Shown piece after piece: positions 11,428 through 22,487 of a stretch of 64,000 nt of DNA. How positions within the stretch are numbered: the stretch's first letter is position 1; each line of letters begins with the position of its first letter. The notes beneath the pieces are model-generated. The model had not been told where the DNA came from, did no database searches, and worked only from the letters and a program-made list of their open reading frames with translations. This DNA comes from Hyaloscypha bicolor E (lineage: Eukaryota > Ascomycota > Leotiomycetes > Helotiales > Hyaloscyphaceae). A program made the translations under genes and the position numbers. Where the stretch lies: the NCBI RefSeq assembly GCF_002865645.1, contig NW_020194618.1, positions 898,885-962,884 on the forward strand, in the 5' to 3' direction.

Positions 11428-12493
11428 TTCTCACGGAGCCAGACGGCATCCGCTGGATCGAACTCCAGCCTTCCTCCAATCCCGCAGCCGCGATTCGGTG
11501 CGGCCTGATCCACCGCACGCTATCATTAGAAGATCGACGAGATATCTTCAGCCATTATACCGCACTCTCTTATGTCTGGGGATGTCTCGATAAGGTGAAA
11601 ACAATCGAGATTGACGCCGCGCCTTAGAAGATCACCGCCAACCTTTTCTCCGCTCTTCACGATCTGCATGATCGGAAAACTCATTCCTGCTATGGGCTGA
11701 TGGAATTTGCATCAGTCAAGATAATAATGAAGAGAAGGGACTTCAAGTCAAATTAATGGGGAAAATCTATGACAGTGCAATGAACACTATCATCTACCTT
11801 GGCCCGACATATGATGAAATTAATGAATGTCAGTGTTTGAGATTAGCGAGACAAGAACAAACCCCATCGAAAGCCCAGTTGTGTTTGATCCTCAATAAAG
11901 AATGGTTCACTAGAGTCTAGGTAATCCAGGAGTTAGTCTTCGCTGCAAATCCTTAGGTTCCGACAGCAAGATTTGAGCCACATAGGAGGCTGTGTATACT
12001 GCAATGGTAAACACAAAGGCATATTCTCTCGTCATATACCAGAAACAGAGAATCAAAATTGTTTCTCGAATGTATCAAGCTTGGGACGGTCATCAGAGGT
12101 CCAAGATAGCGGCACATATTGAGGAGAGCCACCTGTTCAAGTTGAGTGAGTGCCAACCTTCTGAGAATTCTATGTTGGAGTTGGCAACGGCCAGGAGGGG
12201 TCTCTGCGTTTCTGATCCCCGAGATATGGTCTCTGCCCACGTTCGTTTTGCTTCCGATGGACAGGATAGAGACCTCAAAGTTGACTATTCCAAAACTTGT
12301 CAAGAAGTGTTCGTTGACTTCGCCCGATTCATCGCATACAAATATGGAGGGGGGTCCGTATTGGAATACATGGGGAATACACAGTCCCACCTATGTCGCA
12401 ATGACTTGCCTTCGTGGGTTCCAGACTGGACTGTTTCTTTTCTCTCGCCAATCAACTCTCCAAAATAACGTCTGTTACTGGATCAACCATCTC
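11428..12493 (+). pseudogene. HET-domain (heterokaryon incompatibility) pseudogene
   Basis: Reads as a HET-domain gene with disrupted frames. Recognisable order: LTEPDGIRWIEL, then HYTALSYVWG (the HET signature), EIDAAP-stop-KITANLFSALHDL, a frameshift, WADGICISQDNNEEKG, MGKIYDSAMNTIIYLGP, LNKEWFTRV-stop-VIQELVF, then ARRGLCVSDPRDMV and DLPSWVPDWT near 12400-12430. The three in-frame TAG codons fall where Trp is expected from the family (RVW-VxQE and similar), as G-to-A RIP-type change would produce. One long stretch, 11992-12468, is still open. A small transposon begins at 12497 and marks the point where homology stops, so the C-terminus has probably been lost or displaced. HET proteins normally trigger cell death on non-self fusion; this copy should be inactive. 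Confidence 0.85.
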
Positions 12494-12496
12494 TCA

Positions 12497-12782
12497 GCGC
12501 CTGTTTCGTACGCACACACGTCTTTTGATTGCTAGAAATTGCCAGCAACCATTACTAGTGTCAGTACTCAATATTCAAAGCTAGTATCTGTAAAAATTAG
12601 AAGTGTTTCGCAAAATGTAAATACTCAACAATTATCGCAATTATGCTGGTTTCAAAGTAATCTCCGGTGACTTTAAATCTTAAGGCTAATTTTTTTTTTT
12701 TTTGTAATTACTCTATATAATTATAGGGTACTATAGCCTAATATTTATTCCTCTCCTAAGGCGAAAGTTGCGAAATAGACCC
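12497..12782. mobile_element. MITE (PIF/Harbinger-like), copy A
   Basis: 286-bp element with imperfect terminal inverted repeats (left GCGCCTGTTTCGTA, right end reverse-complemented GGGTCTATTTCGCA) flanked by the 3-bp direct repeat TCA at 12494-12496 and 12783-12785. A related copy begins at 37827. Its left end GGGCCTGTTTCG matches copy A's right end at 10 of 12 bases, the two differences being transitions, which supports the terminal repeat. The 3-bp target duplication and GGGCCTGTTT-like ends fit PIF/Harbinger MITEs, by inference. There is an internal poly-T run (about 12690-12705). It sits at the end of the HET pseudogene. Confidence 0.7.
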
Positions 12783-14899
12783 TCAGATGTTTATCAGAGC
12801 CGGCGAAATTGCTGTCAAAATCTTCAACACAATCCTCAAATTTGTCAGCCCAGAGCCTCACTTTGCCAAAGTTCTAGCTGAAGTTGGACACCGAGAATCT
12901 CGATGCGACGGAAACCATGCCAAATTGTCAAAGGCTACCCTATGAGTTTGTCGGTGAAAGTTTTTCTGACAATTCTGATCCATTGTTGGCGTTTGATAAT
13001 TACCTCTTGCTGGCTCTGCAATAGTGCCAGATGAGAGCATGATACAGAAACAACGTTTCTTGGGATTCATGGAATGAAAGATGCAATGCAGCATGAAATT
13101 TCCACAAAGAAAGAGCGTTGAGGAAGGGAGGGAAATGTCCGAATCAGCTCGGAAGAATAGTATTTTCCCAGTTCCGGATTCCACATTCAGCATTTCAAAG
13201 AATGTCATAAGAGATCAATCCAGAAACCGTTCGAATAATATGAAGTACCATAGAATAATCTGAATTTTGTCCTTGGCGATTTTCTGGTCAGGGCTCCCAA
13301 GGCATTGCAGTGATTGCTGCGAATGAGGTCCAACGCTGAGAGTGACTTTATGAGGTGGTGGCTGTGCAGCCGTGGACACCACCAACCGTCAAGATATCCG
13401 CCCAACGGGAATACTTCGTGGGAGATAGCCCAGACCAGCACGAAATAACAGCACTGCTAATTGCACAGTCATATAGCGTCCTCACTCAAGGAAGATTCCG
13501 TATTAGGAGGCTCCTCGGTTTTGATAACTCCTTCAGACTACAAGGCATATGCTTTGGTGGTGTGTGAACCCTGTCAACCCACTGCAGACAGCCATTTTAA
13601 ACGGGGACAGCTAGAGTCGCAGATAGATTTTAGCATAAGGAATAAGTCGCTAGTTGTTCGCCAATTCCAGTCTTTTGCTAATGATAGCGATTAGTTGCAG
13701 ATGAACACTGAGATTGTCAATACAGCGCGAGGCGAACAACTTCATGGACTGCTACCCAAAGTGCTTAGTAGCGTGTTGGTGAATGTCTGCGTGATAGTAG
13801 TTTATGAGGATCCGTTGAAATGTCTATTGTAGTTCTGAATTAGTGCAGGACCGGATAATGAACAAACGAAAACGTTCTACTCAATTGGGGGACCGAATAA
13901 CGCAGTCTTCTAAATTTCAGTATTTCATCATAACCAAGAAACGTAACTTTGGGGCTAGCACGTATCAATTGACAAAGCTAATGATGGCATTTAAATGCAT
14001 TAAATTGCCTCGGACCTCTGAAACTTGGCAAGTGCATGTTTAGAACGGAAGCCAATGTTTTGAGAGCCAGGATACTCTTGTGTGAGCAATTGCCCCAAAA
14101 CAGTCGTGATGGGGAAGAAGCGATTCTGGAAGTGAGAGGTTGATTGCAATTCCGCCGGCCGTCAAATGGGACATGGGAAGGATGAGAAGGAGCGCTGGAG
14201 AAGCATAAGATAATGCGGAAGGATTCAGCATCTCACCCTCCTCTCTCGCCGCCCCCAGTCCGCTCTACGCCATCAACAGCTCACACTCTCCAACTCCAAC
14301 TCCACTGCAGACCCTTGGCCAAATTTTGGCCTCTAGAGTCATTAAAATATCCTCATTCCCTTGTCGGGTTGGAGATTCTCCCGTTTTAATCCTTGAGTCG
14401 ACCTTGGACCTCAATATATCCCGCCTTCACCACCTAGTGCAGCCCCCGCTTTTCCTCCACCGGTTCAAAAAAATAGAAACCCCTCTTCTGCAGATTCCAT
14501 GTTGTATTGTTCCTCGCCCAAGTCTCCCTTCTCCGAGGATGTGCATCCATTTGAACAACGGTCCGCGCGGAACAGCAGCAGCCTCTCCATGTTCTCCGCA
14601 TCCACGATACCAGATTGACAGATCTCTCCCAGATTCAGCCACAGCGAATGCAAGCCACAATAGGTGCAGTGTATTCGGTGGCCATTTCGTACACTAGCAC
14701 GAGTGTTCTAGCCATTTTTAGGCCCTTTCATGCCCCAACTCTCTCAGGTTGCCCTTCTCTTGGCTTCCAACGACCATCCTGGGCCATGGTAGCTTGTTGA
14801 GCAGTGGCGAAGACCAATACCATCATTTCGGCATGTACCTCTCTCTTGGAAAGCTCTTCAATACCCGATTCCTTCAGGTGGTTCTCTCCTTGCTCTCCC
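12783..14899. other. Gene-poor stretch
   Basis: About 2.1 kb of ordinary base composition with only short frames, none with a recognisable motif. The part just right of the MITE (12786-13250) may include displaced or decayed sequence from the HET gene, but I cannot align it to HET motifs. From about 14230 the plus strand becomes C/T-rich, as in fungal promoters and leaders. Confidence 0.35.
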
Positions 14900-14906
14900 T
14901 ATAAAT
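14900..14906 (+). promoter_or_regulatory. Candidate TATA box with downstream CT-rich initiator
   Basis: TATAAAT lies in a C/T-rich tract (14870-15000) that continues as CCCATTTCCTTTCCCTCGAC. This arrangement is typical of strongly transcribed filamentous-fungal promoters. It lies 137 bp before the ATG of the candidate micro-gene at 15037. Confidence 0.4.
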
Positions 14907-15036
14907 CGGCGATCGCCCACCTCTTCACCCATTTCCTTTCCCTCGACTGCTCCCAAACTACTCAATCTCTTGGATTTAGTGTTCCTCGTCTCACTTAGCC
15001 CTCAAATCAAAATTTCTCGTCAATTGCGATCCTGCA

Positions 15037-15217
15037 ATGTCGCCCAGAACCAAAAATGGTGGTGTTGTCGATTTTGGTGAGGAGGAAGTTCGGGTGCAGC
15101 CACGCGACACCAGTAAGCGAGAAAATTTGGGTGTTCCTGCGCAACTTCGCGTCGCGTATTCTTGATGCGCAAATTGCGAGTTGGGATAACTAACATAACA
15201 CAGGCTATGGCAATTAA
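15037..15217 (+). CDS. Candidate spliced micro-gene or upstream ORF (29 residues)
   Basis: ATG 15037 opens exon 15037-15112 (begins MSPRTKNGGVVDFGEEEV). It is followed by a canonical intron 15113-15203 with donor GTAAGC, branch-like ACTAAC and acceptor ACACAG. The second exon, 15204-15217, adds four residues and a TAA. The 90 nt stay in frame. A TATA-like box and CT-rich leader lie upstream. I do not recognise the peptide. It could be a genuine small protein, a uORF in a long leader, or the surviving 5' end of a lost gene. Nothing downstream to 17.7 kb looks like a continuing coding exon. Confidence is low because short frames with splice sites can arise by chance. Confidence 0.35.
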
Positions 15218-17758
15218 TTCACATTGGATTCAATTGTGGTCGATGGGTGGTGGTTGTGGGAACATTTTTGTGAGTTGGTGTTTTGACAACAGTTCGCTTG
15301 ACCGAGGGTGTCTGGAACTGTGTTCCTGGTGTGGATTAGGCGAGACTAGCTCCCGCCGCTAGTGGCACGGACCACTATTTCTCCAAAATATTCCGAGCTC
15401 AAGTTGACATTCTTCGAGGCAGGTCATCGATATCTTCTTCCTGCCCACTGGGTGTCGAACATCTTGCTACGAATCGCCCGAGCTGTCGGTGATTGATTCT
15501 AACGTGCTCTGCGGCATTCCTCGCCCTTCATTTTGCCCTGTCTGTCTCTCTTGGTGGGCGCAATCATCTCTTGGAATCGAGTCGCTGTTTCTGCAAAAAG
15601 AAAAAAAAGGGGGGTGCAAATCGATCTTCTTATGCTGATGGGTCGTGGATTAATCTTATCGCGTCACGTTATTGTCATTGGATCACTTGATTTCCGTTTT
15701 TCCGCTGAGTAGCTGCGACGGTATGTTGTTTGGCATGTTGATTGGTTGCTGGACCGAACGTTAATTTACTTGGGCTTCTGTCTTACAATATCATTTATTA
15801 ATGTTGTTTTAAGCAGCTGATTGGGTACATAAATCTCTTCTATTGACGTGAGCATCGTTTCAAAGCATTAAAGCTCCGCACAAGTGTGTGGATTGTCGAG
15901 ACTCCCGTCCTCTTCGAGGCGCGTCGACACTAGTTGGCATCCTCTTTAAGCCCACTTTTTCCAAAGAGTAGATTTTCACCCATATCGTGCCAGCCATAAA
16001 CCGCAAGGACTTCTTGGATCTATTCTAACGTGCCGATCACCTCGAGTCAGCAGGCCTCACAACTCGGGACTTAGGGATGATTTCTGATGGACCGATCCAT
16101 GGCCCAAATCATATTTCAACTACCTCGCGCCCAATATTTTTTCTTCTAAAAACCATTCACTCTCCTTCACACCAAAACCGAAAAGTTGAAATATTCCACA
16201 AGCATGATATTCTCCCCAGAAACATCCCGCCGAAGTCATTCTCAGCGCCTTCGCATTGTTCAAACACACCTCCATTTCAATCAATGAACTCTTCCCAGTT
16301 CTCGATAACCCCCTTCAATCGAATCCTTGCGTCGCATTCTCCGCCGAAATTAATCTCTTCCAACCTTCAGCCACGTTTACCACAATTGGTAAGGACCGGG
16401 CATTCTCTGTTGAAGTGAAGTGTATGACTGAATCAATTCAAATCCCGATCTTGCAACTCAAGTGGGCGAAATATGGTGTGGCAGGAAATTATAATAAGAT
16501 TCTACTTGCTTGGTATTGATTGAATTCTTTCACATTTGGGCTTGCGTACTTCTTGAAGGGATGGTACCTACAATTGGTCTCCACATGGGGCATTCCGAGC
16601 TTGTTTGTGTTGAACCAGCTGTAAAGGCAGTTTTCAAAACTAGGGATGAGCACACTGTATGCGTGGAGTGGATGCAATGTTAGTATCCGGAAATTTTGCA
16701 TGTTGTGTTTGTAGATCGATGATGGATGCATTGACGGAACGTTCTTGTCAAGTCTTAATCTACTGATGCGAACGAAACCTCATAACTCCTCTCCACTTTT
16801 GGTCTATTCATTTCTAAACTTAACGTTAGATTGTTCATTTAGACCATCCATTGTACAGCAGTATGAAACTCCCACTCACATTATATATTCTTACAGTAAC
16901 TGACCCGTTACGAAATAATCATGACTCTGCAGATCCACCTAACAGGTTCAAACTGGGTCATCTTCCATAAACTGCCAGGTGAAATTAGCATCTGAAAACA
17001 TCTGGGGAATAGCTTTCGACATACAAGGATCTTGGGGATGTGGCTTGGGATATGGCACATGAGGTGGTGGGCGCTGCGGCTCTGCCATCGTTTTTCGTTT
17101 ACGTTTCGGGCGTGTCGATGAGATTGTACCGACTTTGCATCAGAGTTCACGATTCTCAGAAGACAATAAACCGAATGTGGACGTGCTCAATTGCATTCTA
17201 TCAGTCTCAACAACCAAGCTGCGGGTCCTTTAAGATACTTTTCACTTTTCCTCTCTGCAATTGCCCTCGACAAGGGCCGTTCGTTCCGTTGATACAGATC
17301 TCCTTGTCCTTGCGCTCCCTGCACAATTACATTCACCCCAAACTTCTCCTATTATTCCTGTTCTCAAACACGGGACGGATCTTGTATCTCAAAAAGGAAT
17401 ATTCTGGGAAAGCATAGCCCAATAAGAACGCATTTATGAGGGAAATCTGCTCGAAGGATGCGGACATTGTGTTCAGCCAGCTCGCAAGGTAGTCACACCT
17501 CGGTGTCATTGCTGCATATCACATCTCGTAAAAAGAAGACACCGAAGCATCAGCATCCGGCTTTAGTTGGTCCCGGCACGATGGCTCGTTAAACTCTTTT
17601 CGATCAGATAGGCGTATGTTTCCAGCGACCCACACTGTCAATTTATCAAAACTCCGAGACCCACATGTAGGCTTCCGGTAAACTGGTAAGGTGGACCTTG
17701 TTCCTGCATAACATGCATCGACTTGGCATTTGGAGCTCGATTCTTGGAGAACTCCGAG
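15218..17758. other. Gene-poor stretch with C/T-rich blocks; nothing assignable
   Basis: 2.5 kb of normal composition (not RIP-like) with no frame that I can support as a gene. C/T-rich patches occur on the plus strand at about 16080-16340 and 17215-17350, and a short A-run lies near 15595-15608. The stretch might be a long leader or non-coding transcript, but no direct evidence supports that. Confidence 0.35.
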
Positions 17759-18511
17759 GGCGGAAAATCTGATATACCCTGCTGTGTTATCAGTAAATCT
17801 GACATACCCTCTCCACCCGCCGCATTAAGCTGGCCAATTAGTCAATGGGAATTCTAAAGCCATTAACGTCCCTATTAACTTCGCTATTGACGTCGCTATC
17901 GCTGTCGCCATCGCCCCCTAAAGTACCCTGAATACCCTCAACTCTGCAACTTTTTAGCGAGGATATCGCGATTTTAATTTAATCGCGATCTATATATATT
18001 ATAGACTTTATATACTTCCATGCATTACTCATTTATTTCATTTTCACGATTTAAATATACTGTTAATGAGATTTTTATTAAAGTTCTATCCCTTCGTCCG
18101 GTGAGACATGGTCCGTACTAGCAAGGGGGCCTGGCTCAGGGCGAAAAGACGTACCTTTGCTTAGAAACTTATTAGTCATAAATCGCCTTTTTGCACTGAG
18201 CCAGGCCCCCTTGCTAGTACGGACCATGTCTCACCGGACGAAGGGATAGATTTTGAGGATTGGGAATAGCGAGGTTGCAGCCTTAAGTGTTGCCTGGCAG
18301 CGAGGGAAGCACTGTAACTACAGGGCCTTGCAGGCTTTCTGGGCCCAAATATAGCGCACAGGCCCTATGAATATTGCTAAACTTACTCTTCCTACAGGCT
18401 GTGGAGCCTGTAAGGTTCATTCCATTGACTAATTGGCCAGCTTAATGCGGCGGGTGGAGAGGGTATGTCAGATTTACTGATAACATAGTAGGGTATATCA
18501 GATTTTCCGCC
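17759..18511. mobile_element. Mutator-like (MULE) non-autonomous element with 90-bp terminal inverted repeats
   Basis: Left arm 17759-17848 and right arm 18422-18511 are inverted copies differing at only two positions (G versus A), both starting GGCGGAAAATCTGATATACC. They are flanked by a 9-bp direct repeat, AACTCCGAG on the left and AACCCCGAG on the right (one transition). Long TIRs plus a 9-bp target duplication are the hallmark of Mutator-like elements. At 753 bp with no coding capacity it is non-autonomous. It contains an internal palindrome around ATCGCGATT..AATCGCGAT (about 17966-17990) and a second nested inverted repeat, listed separately. Confidence 0.85.
18085..18250. repeat. Perfect 55-bp inverted repeat nested in the MULE element
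   Basis: Arms 18085-18139 and 18196-18250 are exact reverse complements over 55 bp, separated by 56 bp. The sequence is G/C-rich (contains GTCCGGTGAGACATGGTCC) inside an AT-richer element. The outer ends read TCTATCCCTTCG / CGAAGGGATAGA, so TA dinucleotides frame a possible Tc1/mariner-type insertion. It could be a later, nested MITE or part of the host MULE. A 14-bp piece of its end (GGACGAAGGGATAG) recurs at 24054-24067. Confidence 0.75.
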
Positions 18512-19474
18512 AACCCCGAGGAGGTTGAAGGACCCACCCCACTTTCCCGCCAACCTTATCTATACGACGTCAGCATGCCTCCCTTTTCAAGACCCACCCG
18601 AGCAAAGAATCGTCTAAATTGGCCAGCTCTGGAGAAACGCCAGCCACATTCTTTAACCCCGAAGTTTCGTGGGGTCCAAAATTTCCCAACAGGGAGGGGG
18701 TTCGGCGTCATTTCGCTGTCCACATCCGGCCAATTTTGCGGCCTGCATCAGCATATATGTGCCTTATTCCTGGCAGAGCAAGGATACCAAATCAACCGCA
18801 CCCCCTACCCGCACCCCTTAGCCGCCCTTCAAGAAAGAGAAATCCTCCGCGAAGCAGCAAATCACCACCCCCTCGTACCGATCCCAAGGACTCGGGCGCT
18901 TGTGCTGACAAAAGCTTCCGAGGGCAGGGTTCCTGGGCTTGTGACTTCGGTAAGTAAGTCAGAAGGTTCGGGGGGCAGAAGCGGAATAATGGCGGGGGTT
19001 GAGCAAGGTGCAGCATCTGATAAGGGGGAGGGTGGCTAATTGTTTGTGGTACCGTACTTGAGGAAAGGGGCGGTGAGCTGATGCTTATCTTACGTGATAA
19101 TTAGTTGAGGGATGGAGGATGTGATTGGGTGGTCTTTTGAACTTTTGGAGATTATTGGAAATGGATATCGAGATTGAAGGAGGGCGTTTGCAGAAGAGGC
19201 TGATGGTGACAAGAGAAAACTAGCTGTTGATGAGAGTATCTCGGGTTGAAATTTTGATGCATGACTGGTGCTTCGTTTCCCTGGCGCTCGAAAGATAATA
19301 GTGGAGGAATTCTTTTTCAAATTTAGCCCAACTGCAAAAGGGTCCTGTTCATTCTAGACATTACGGTTACATGCCATGACGCAGGCGATGCTTGCTTGTC
19401 CCTTTCCCATGCAGGCAACTCTATCTACAAATACAATCAGAGAAAGTCAAAACACTAACTTCCCCTTTCTACAC
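18512..19474. other. Laccase downstream region; no supported gene
   Basis: A 154-codon ATG frame at 18575-19039 (plus) is rich in Pro, Arg and Gly, overlaps open frames in other phases, and has no motif. I do not support it as a gene. 19040-19474 presumably holds the laccase 3' UTR. Confidence 0.4.
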
Positions 19475-21437
19475 CTACACACCACTATCAATCTGATCCA
19501 CAACATCCGCATTGGTATACTTCACCCAATCCGTACACGTCTGCTTCATCACCATTGGAATATTCTTATCCTTCCCAATATCCGCCGGCCGCTCCATGAA
19601 GTTCGCGTACAAGCCCCCACTTACATGCCAGGCAATATGGCAATGGAACGGCCAGACACCAGGATTGTCAAGGTCATACTGCATGACGAAGTGCCCGTTT
19701 GCGCGCACGAGCTGCACGTCGCGGCGTTGAGGATTGTTGGCATTGACGATCGTGCTGCCGTCCCAGTTTCCGTCGCCTTCGGAAAGGATTTGCATATTGT
19801 GTCCGTGAAGGTGCATAGGATGTGAGGCGGGAGAGGGGTTATTGACCACGACGCGCACAGTGGTGTTGGTGCCGAAGTTCTTTACATTCCATTCATCGGG
19901 GAAAGTGAGGTTTCCTTGTTCGGCAAGCAGGAGGACGGGATCATTGTAGTCGACACGGGCAGAGGTGCCGTCTAGACGCCAGAGGAAATTGTCTGTTGCG
20001 TTAATAATGTAATCGATGACCATCGTCCTCGTTGTCGAAGGGGTGGCTGCTGAGATGGGAAAGTAGGGAACGGTGAGGGAGAGGTTGTCGTTTGCACAAG
20101 TTCCTGGGTCAGGAACGTTCCATGCTATGCTAGTCGGGGCTTTGGTAGTGTCGGCTTTGTCATAGTAGATTGCTGCGAGGGCATTGGGTTGGTTGGCTTT
20201 GGAGCAAGCGGTCGAGATGTTGGAGCGCATCCACCAGGCGGATTGGGAGTTGCCTGCGGTTGCCGTGACTAACACGTCAGTTCGCTGACCGATTCCAAGC
20301 GTCACGACTTCGGTTGTGTATGGTTCCTATGGATTGTCAGCCTTTGGGCAGAGAGCTGGACGAATGAAGACTTGCGATTGGTACAAAGTCATTGGCAATG
20401 ACTGTCATGTTGTGGCCATCAATACTGAATCGTTGAAGGCCCTCAGATCCAGCATTGATCAATCTCAGTCTGTGGGTCTTCCCAGTGGTGAATTTGAATT
20501 TCGAGATTCCAGCGCCATCTGTGCACGGAGTGGGATCCCCAGCGGCCACGGTGGAGCAATCGAAGTTCATCTTTCCGTTTATGAGGTTGTTGTCGGATGC
20601 TGGTCTTGGGTTCCCGCCAGACTGCAATGGCTTCATAATTTCCTCCACAAGCTTAAAGTACTCCGTATGATACCAGTCAGTGAGGAAGACGGGGCCGAGA
20701 TCAATATCGTAGTTTGCATTTTTCGGGCCGTGAACGATCAGAGGCCCAAGTAGTCCGCCTACAGATCGTGTCAGAGCAATGGTCGAGTAGGAATTCAGGA
20801 GACCACTCACCAGAGTATTGAGCCGAGTAATGAGAATGATACCAAGTAGTTCCGTACAAACTGGCCCTGAACTGGTATGTGAAAGATGATCTAGGCGCAA
20901 TCGGGCACTGTCCCACCGAAGGCACGCCGTCAAACCACGGAGTCTCCTTCTGAAGGAAACCATGCCAATGCAAGGCAGTCCCTTCTTCTGGTCCCGTAAT
21001 CTGGTTGTTTACTGTGACTTGTATGACATCTCCCCAGTTTGCCTCAATCGCTGGTCCTGGGAATTGACCATTAATTAATATTACGTCTCTTTGATAGCCA
21101 TCGGGTGCTATGGACCCTCGACTTATTGTGAAGTTATAACTTCGAATTACCCCGGTGTTGGGAGCCTGTGTGTAGGGGTCACTCCCAGCTGCCGTAAGGA
21201 GACCCCATGGAAACCCGCTTGGTAAGGGGTTATTGGTAAGGAAAAATGGGAATGTTGGGGCTGAGAGAGTTCCCCACAAAGATGCACTATTTCAATGTCA
21301 GTCTCGAATTCGTGCCCGGAAGACGAACTTGGGGAAACGAGGTTGGGTAGGCGTAGACGATTTATTGCTCACCCATTAGTTTGTTGTTGCGTCAAGGCAC
21401 CGACTGTGCCAAGAGCAGTGGTGACAACGTTGCCCAT
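19475..21437 (-). CDS. Laccase (asco-type multicopper oxidase)
   Basis: Four exons, 21437-21373, 21286-20811, 20758-20376 and 20326-19475, give 591 residues with phases that match exactly. The enzyme oxidises phenols one electron at a time and reduces O2 to water through four coppers. Copper ligands are present in order: HWHG (128-131), YHSHYS (171-176), HPMHLHGH (477-484) and [11 protein letters not shown] (536-546). The C-terminus DSGV matches the characteristic C-terminal plug of ascomycete laccases. The intron at 20327-20375 has a GC..AG boundary; without it the conserved DFVPI-EPYTT junction and the frame are lost. Oddities: the proposed N-terminus ([19 protein letters not shown]) is not a strong signal peptide, although the enzyme should be secreted, so a further 5' exon or another start is possible. 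Five 18-bp repeats sit just upstream of this ATG. Confidence 0.92.
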
Positions 21438-21450
21438 GCTGGGCCAAAGA

Positions 21451-21540
21451 AAACGAAAGAGTGTAAATGAATGAACGAGTGTAAATGAACGAAGGAGCGT
21501 CAAGGAACGAATGAGAGTCCAGGAATGAACGAGAGTCGAC
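21451..21540. repeat. Five tandem 18-bp repeats in the laccase leader
   Basis: Five imperfect 18-bp units at 21451, 21469, 21487, 21505 and 21523 (consensus near GAACGAACGAGAGTAAAT on the plus strand), 14 bp upstream of the proposed laccase ATG. Read on the laccase strand, the frame through the repeats is open and would encode a hexapeptide motif of the form T-L-x-[HR]-S-[WLF]. Confidence 0.8.
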
Positions 21541-22487
21541 GAGTAAACACAGTAGGAGCCTCGGTAGCTGAGCAAGATTGAGAAAGAATGGGCAGGTACC
21601 AGAATAAATAACTATTGTCAGAACTGTGGAAGATCTTGGGTAGAGATAAGATTTCATGCAGATCCATGGACGGGAAGCTCGAGCTGTCAAGCCTCTGGCG
21701 CCGCACCCGGTCAACAATCGGGATCCATGGCGCCAATAGTCCTACTTAGTGTGTATTCTAAGACGGGACGTAGGGCCTCAAAGGGGCCCAAGGCTCTCCG
21801 TAAGAGATATTGTGGGGCGACTCAAGATTAGACATGGCGACTTGGCATGAAAGCTCTTGACATCACTACCAAATTGACTTCTACCGTTGACTGAATTGTA
21901 TCCCACTGAAGACAGTGATTGCCTTGTAGCAAAAAATCATACATGAGGGAAAAGTTCTTGACTTCGCAATTTCCACAGCATCTCGAGACCTGGTTGAGTC
22001 AGGTGATGAACCTGTGCCCAAAATGGAAGAGATCTGCTAGCAGCGGAGACACAAGCCGCGACGTCGAATCAAACATATTACCTTCACCGTTCTCATCACG
22101 TCTGACCCCTTGAACGGTTCCCATTTCCGCCAACGTCGATCGTCATGTATTTGGATTGAGGCTGAGTGAGACATACATATGATATGTCTCACAACCAAGT
22201 TGGGACCGCCCTGACTTTAAGATGGAGAATAGCACCTCTTCACAGGAAGCACGTACCGACCAGGTCTCGTCGCTAGACTGATTCCTACTGAATAACTCAA
22301 AGTCGCCAGATTACCATTTTCGCACGACGAAAAGGACAAGCTTTTGCCCCTTGTGGCGTTGAGCTATTCATGTTGGTGCCAAGCCCGATTAAGCGTGGAC
22401 CACCTCCCGCCCCCTATCCTTAAAAAAGCGCCTACGGACTTCCGAATCACTCTTTCTTGTACTACGGTACGGGCGCTAGTGAAATGA
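21541..22487. other. Laccase upstream region
   Basis: About 950 bp of normal composition with short frames only. It should contain the laccase promoter. I see no element that I can assign with confidence. Confidence 0.35.

Noticed and set aside
14326..14697. 123-codon plus-strand frame in the C/T-rich region
   Set aside because: Open because of pyrimidine bias (Pro/Ser/Leu-rich); no conserved feature. Better explained as promoter or leader DNA.
18575..19039. 154-codon ATG frame on the plus strand downstream of the MULE element
   Set aside because: Overlapping open frames in other phases, Pro/Arg-rich random-looking sequence, no recognisable domain.
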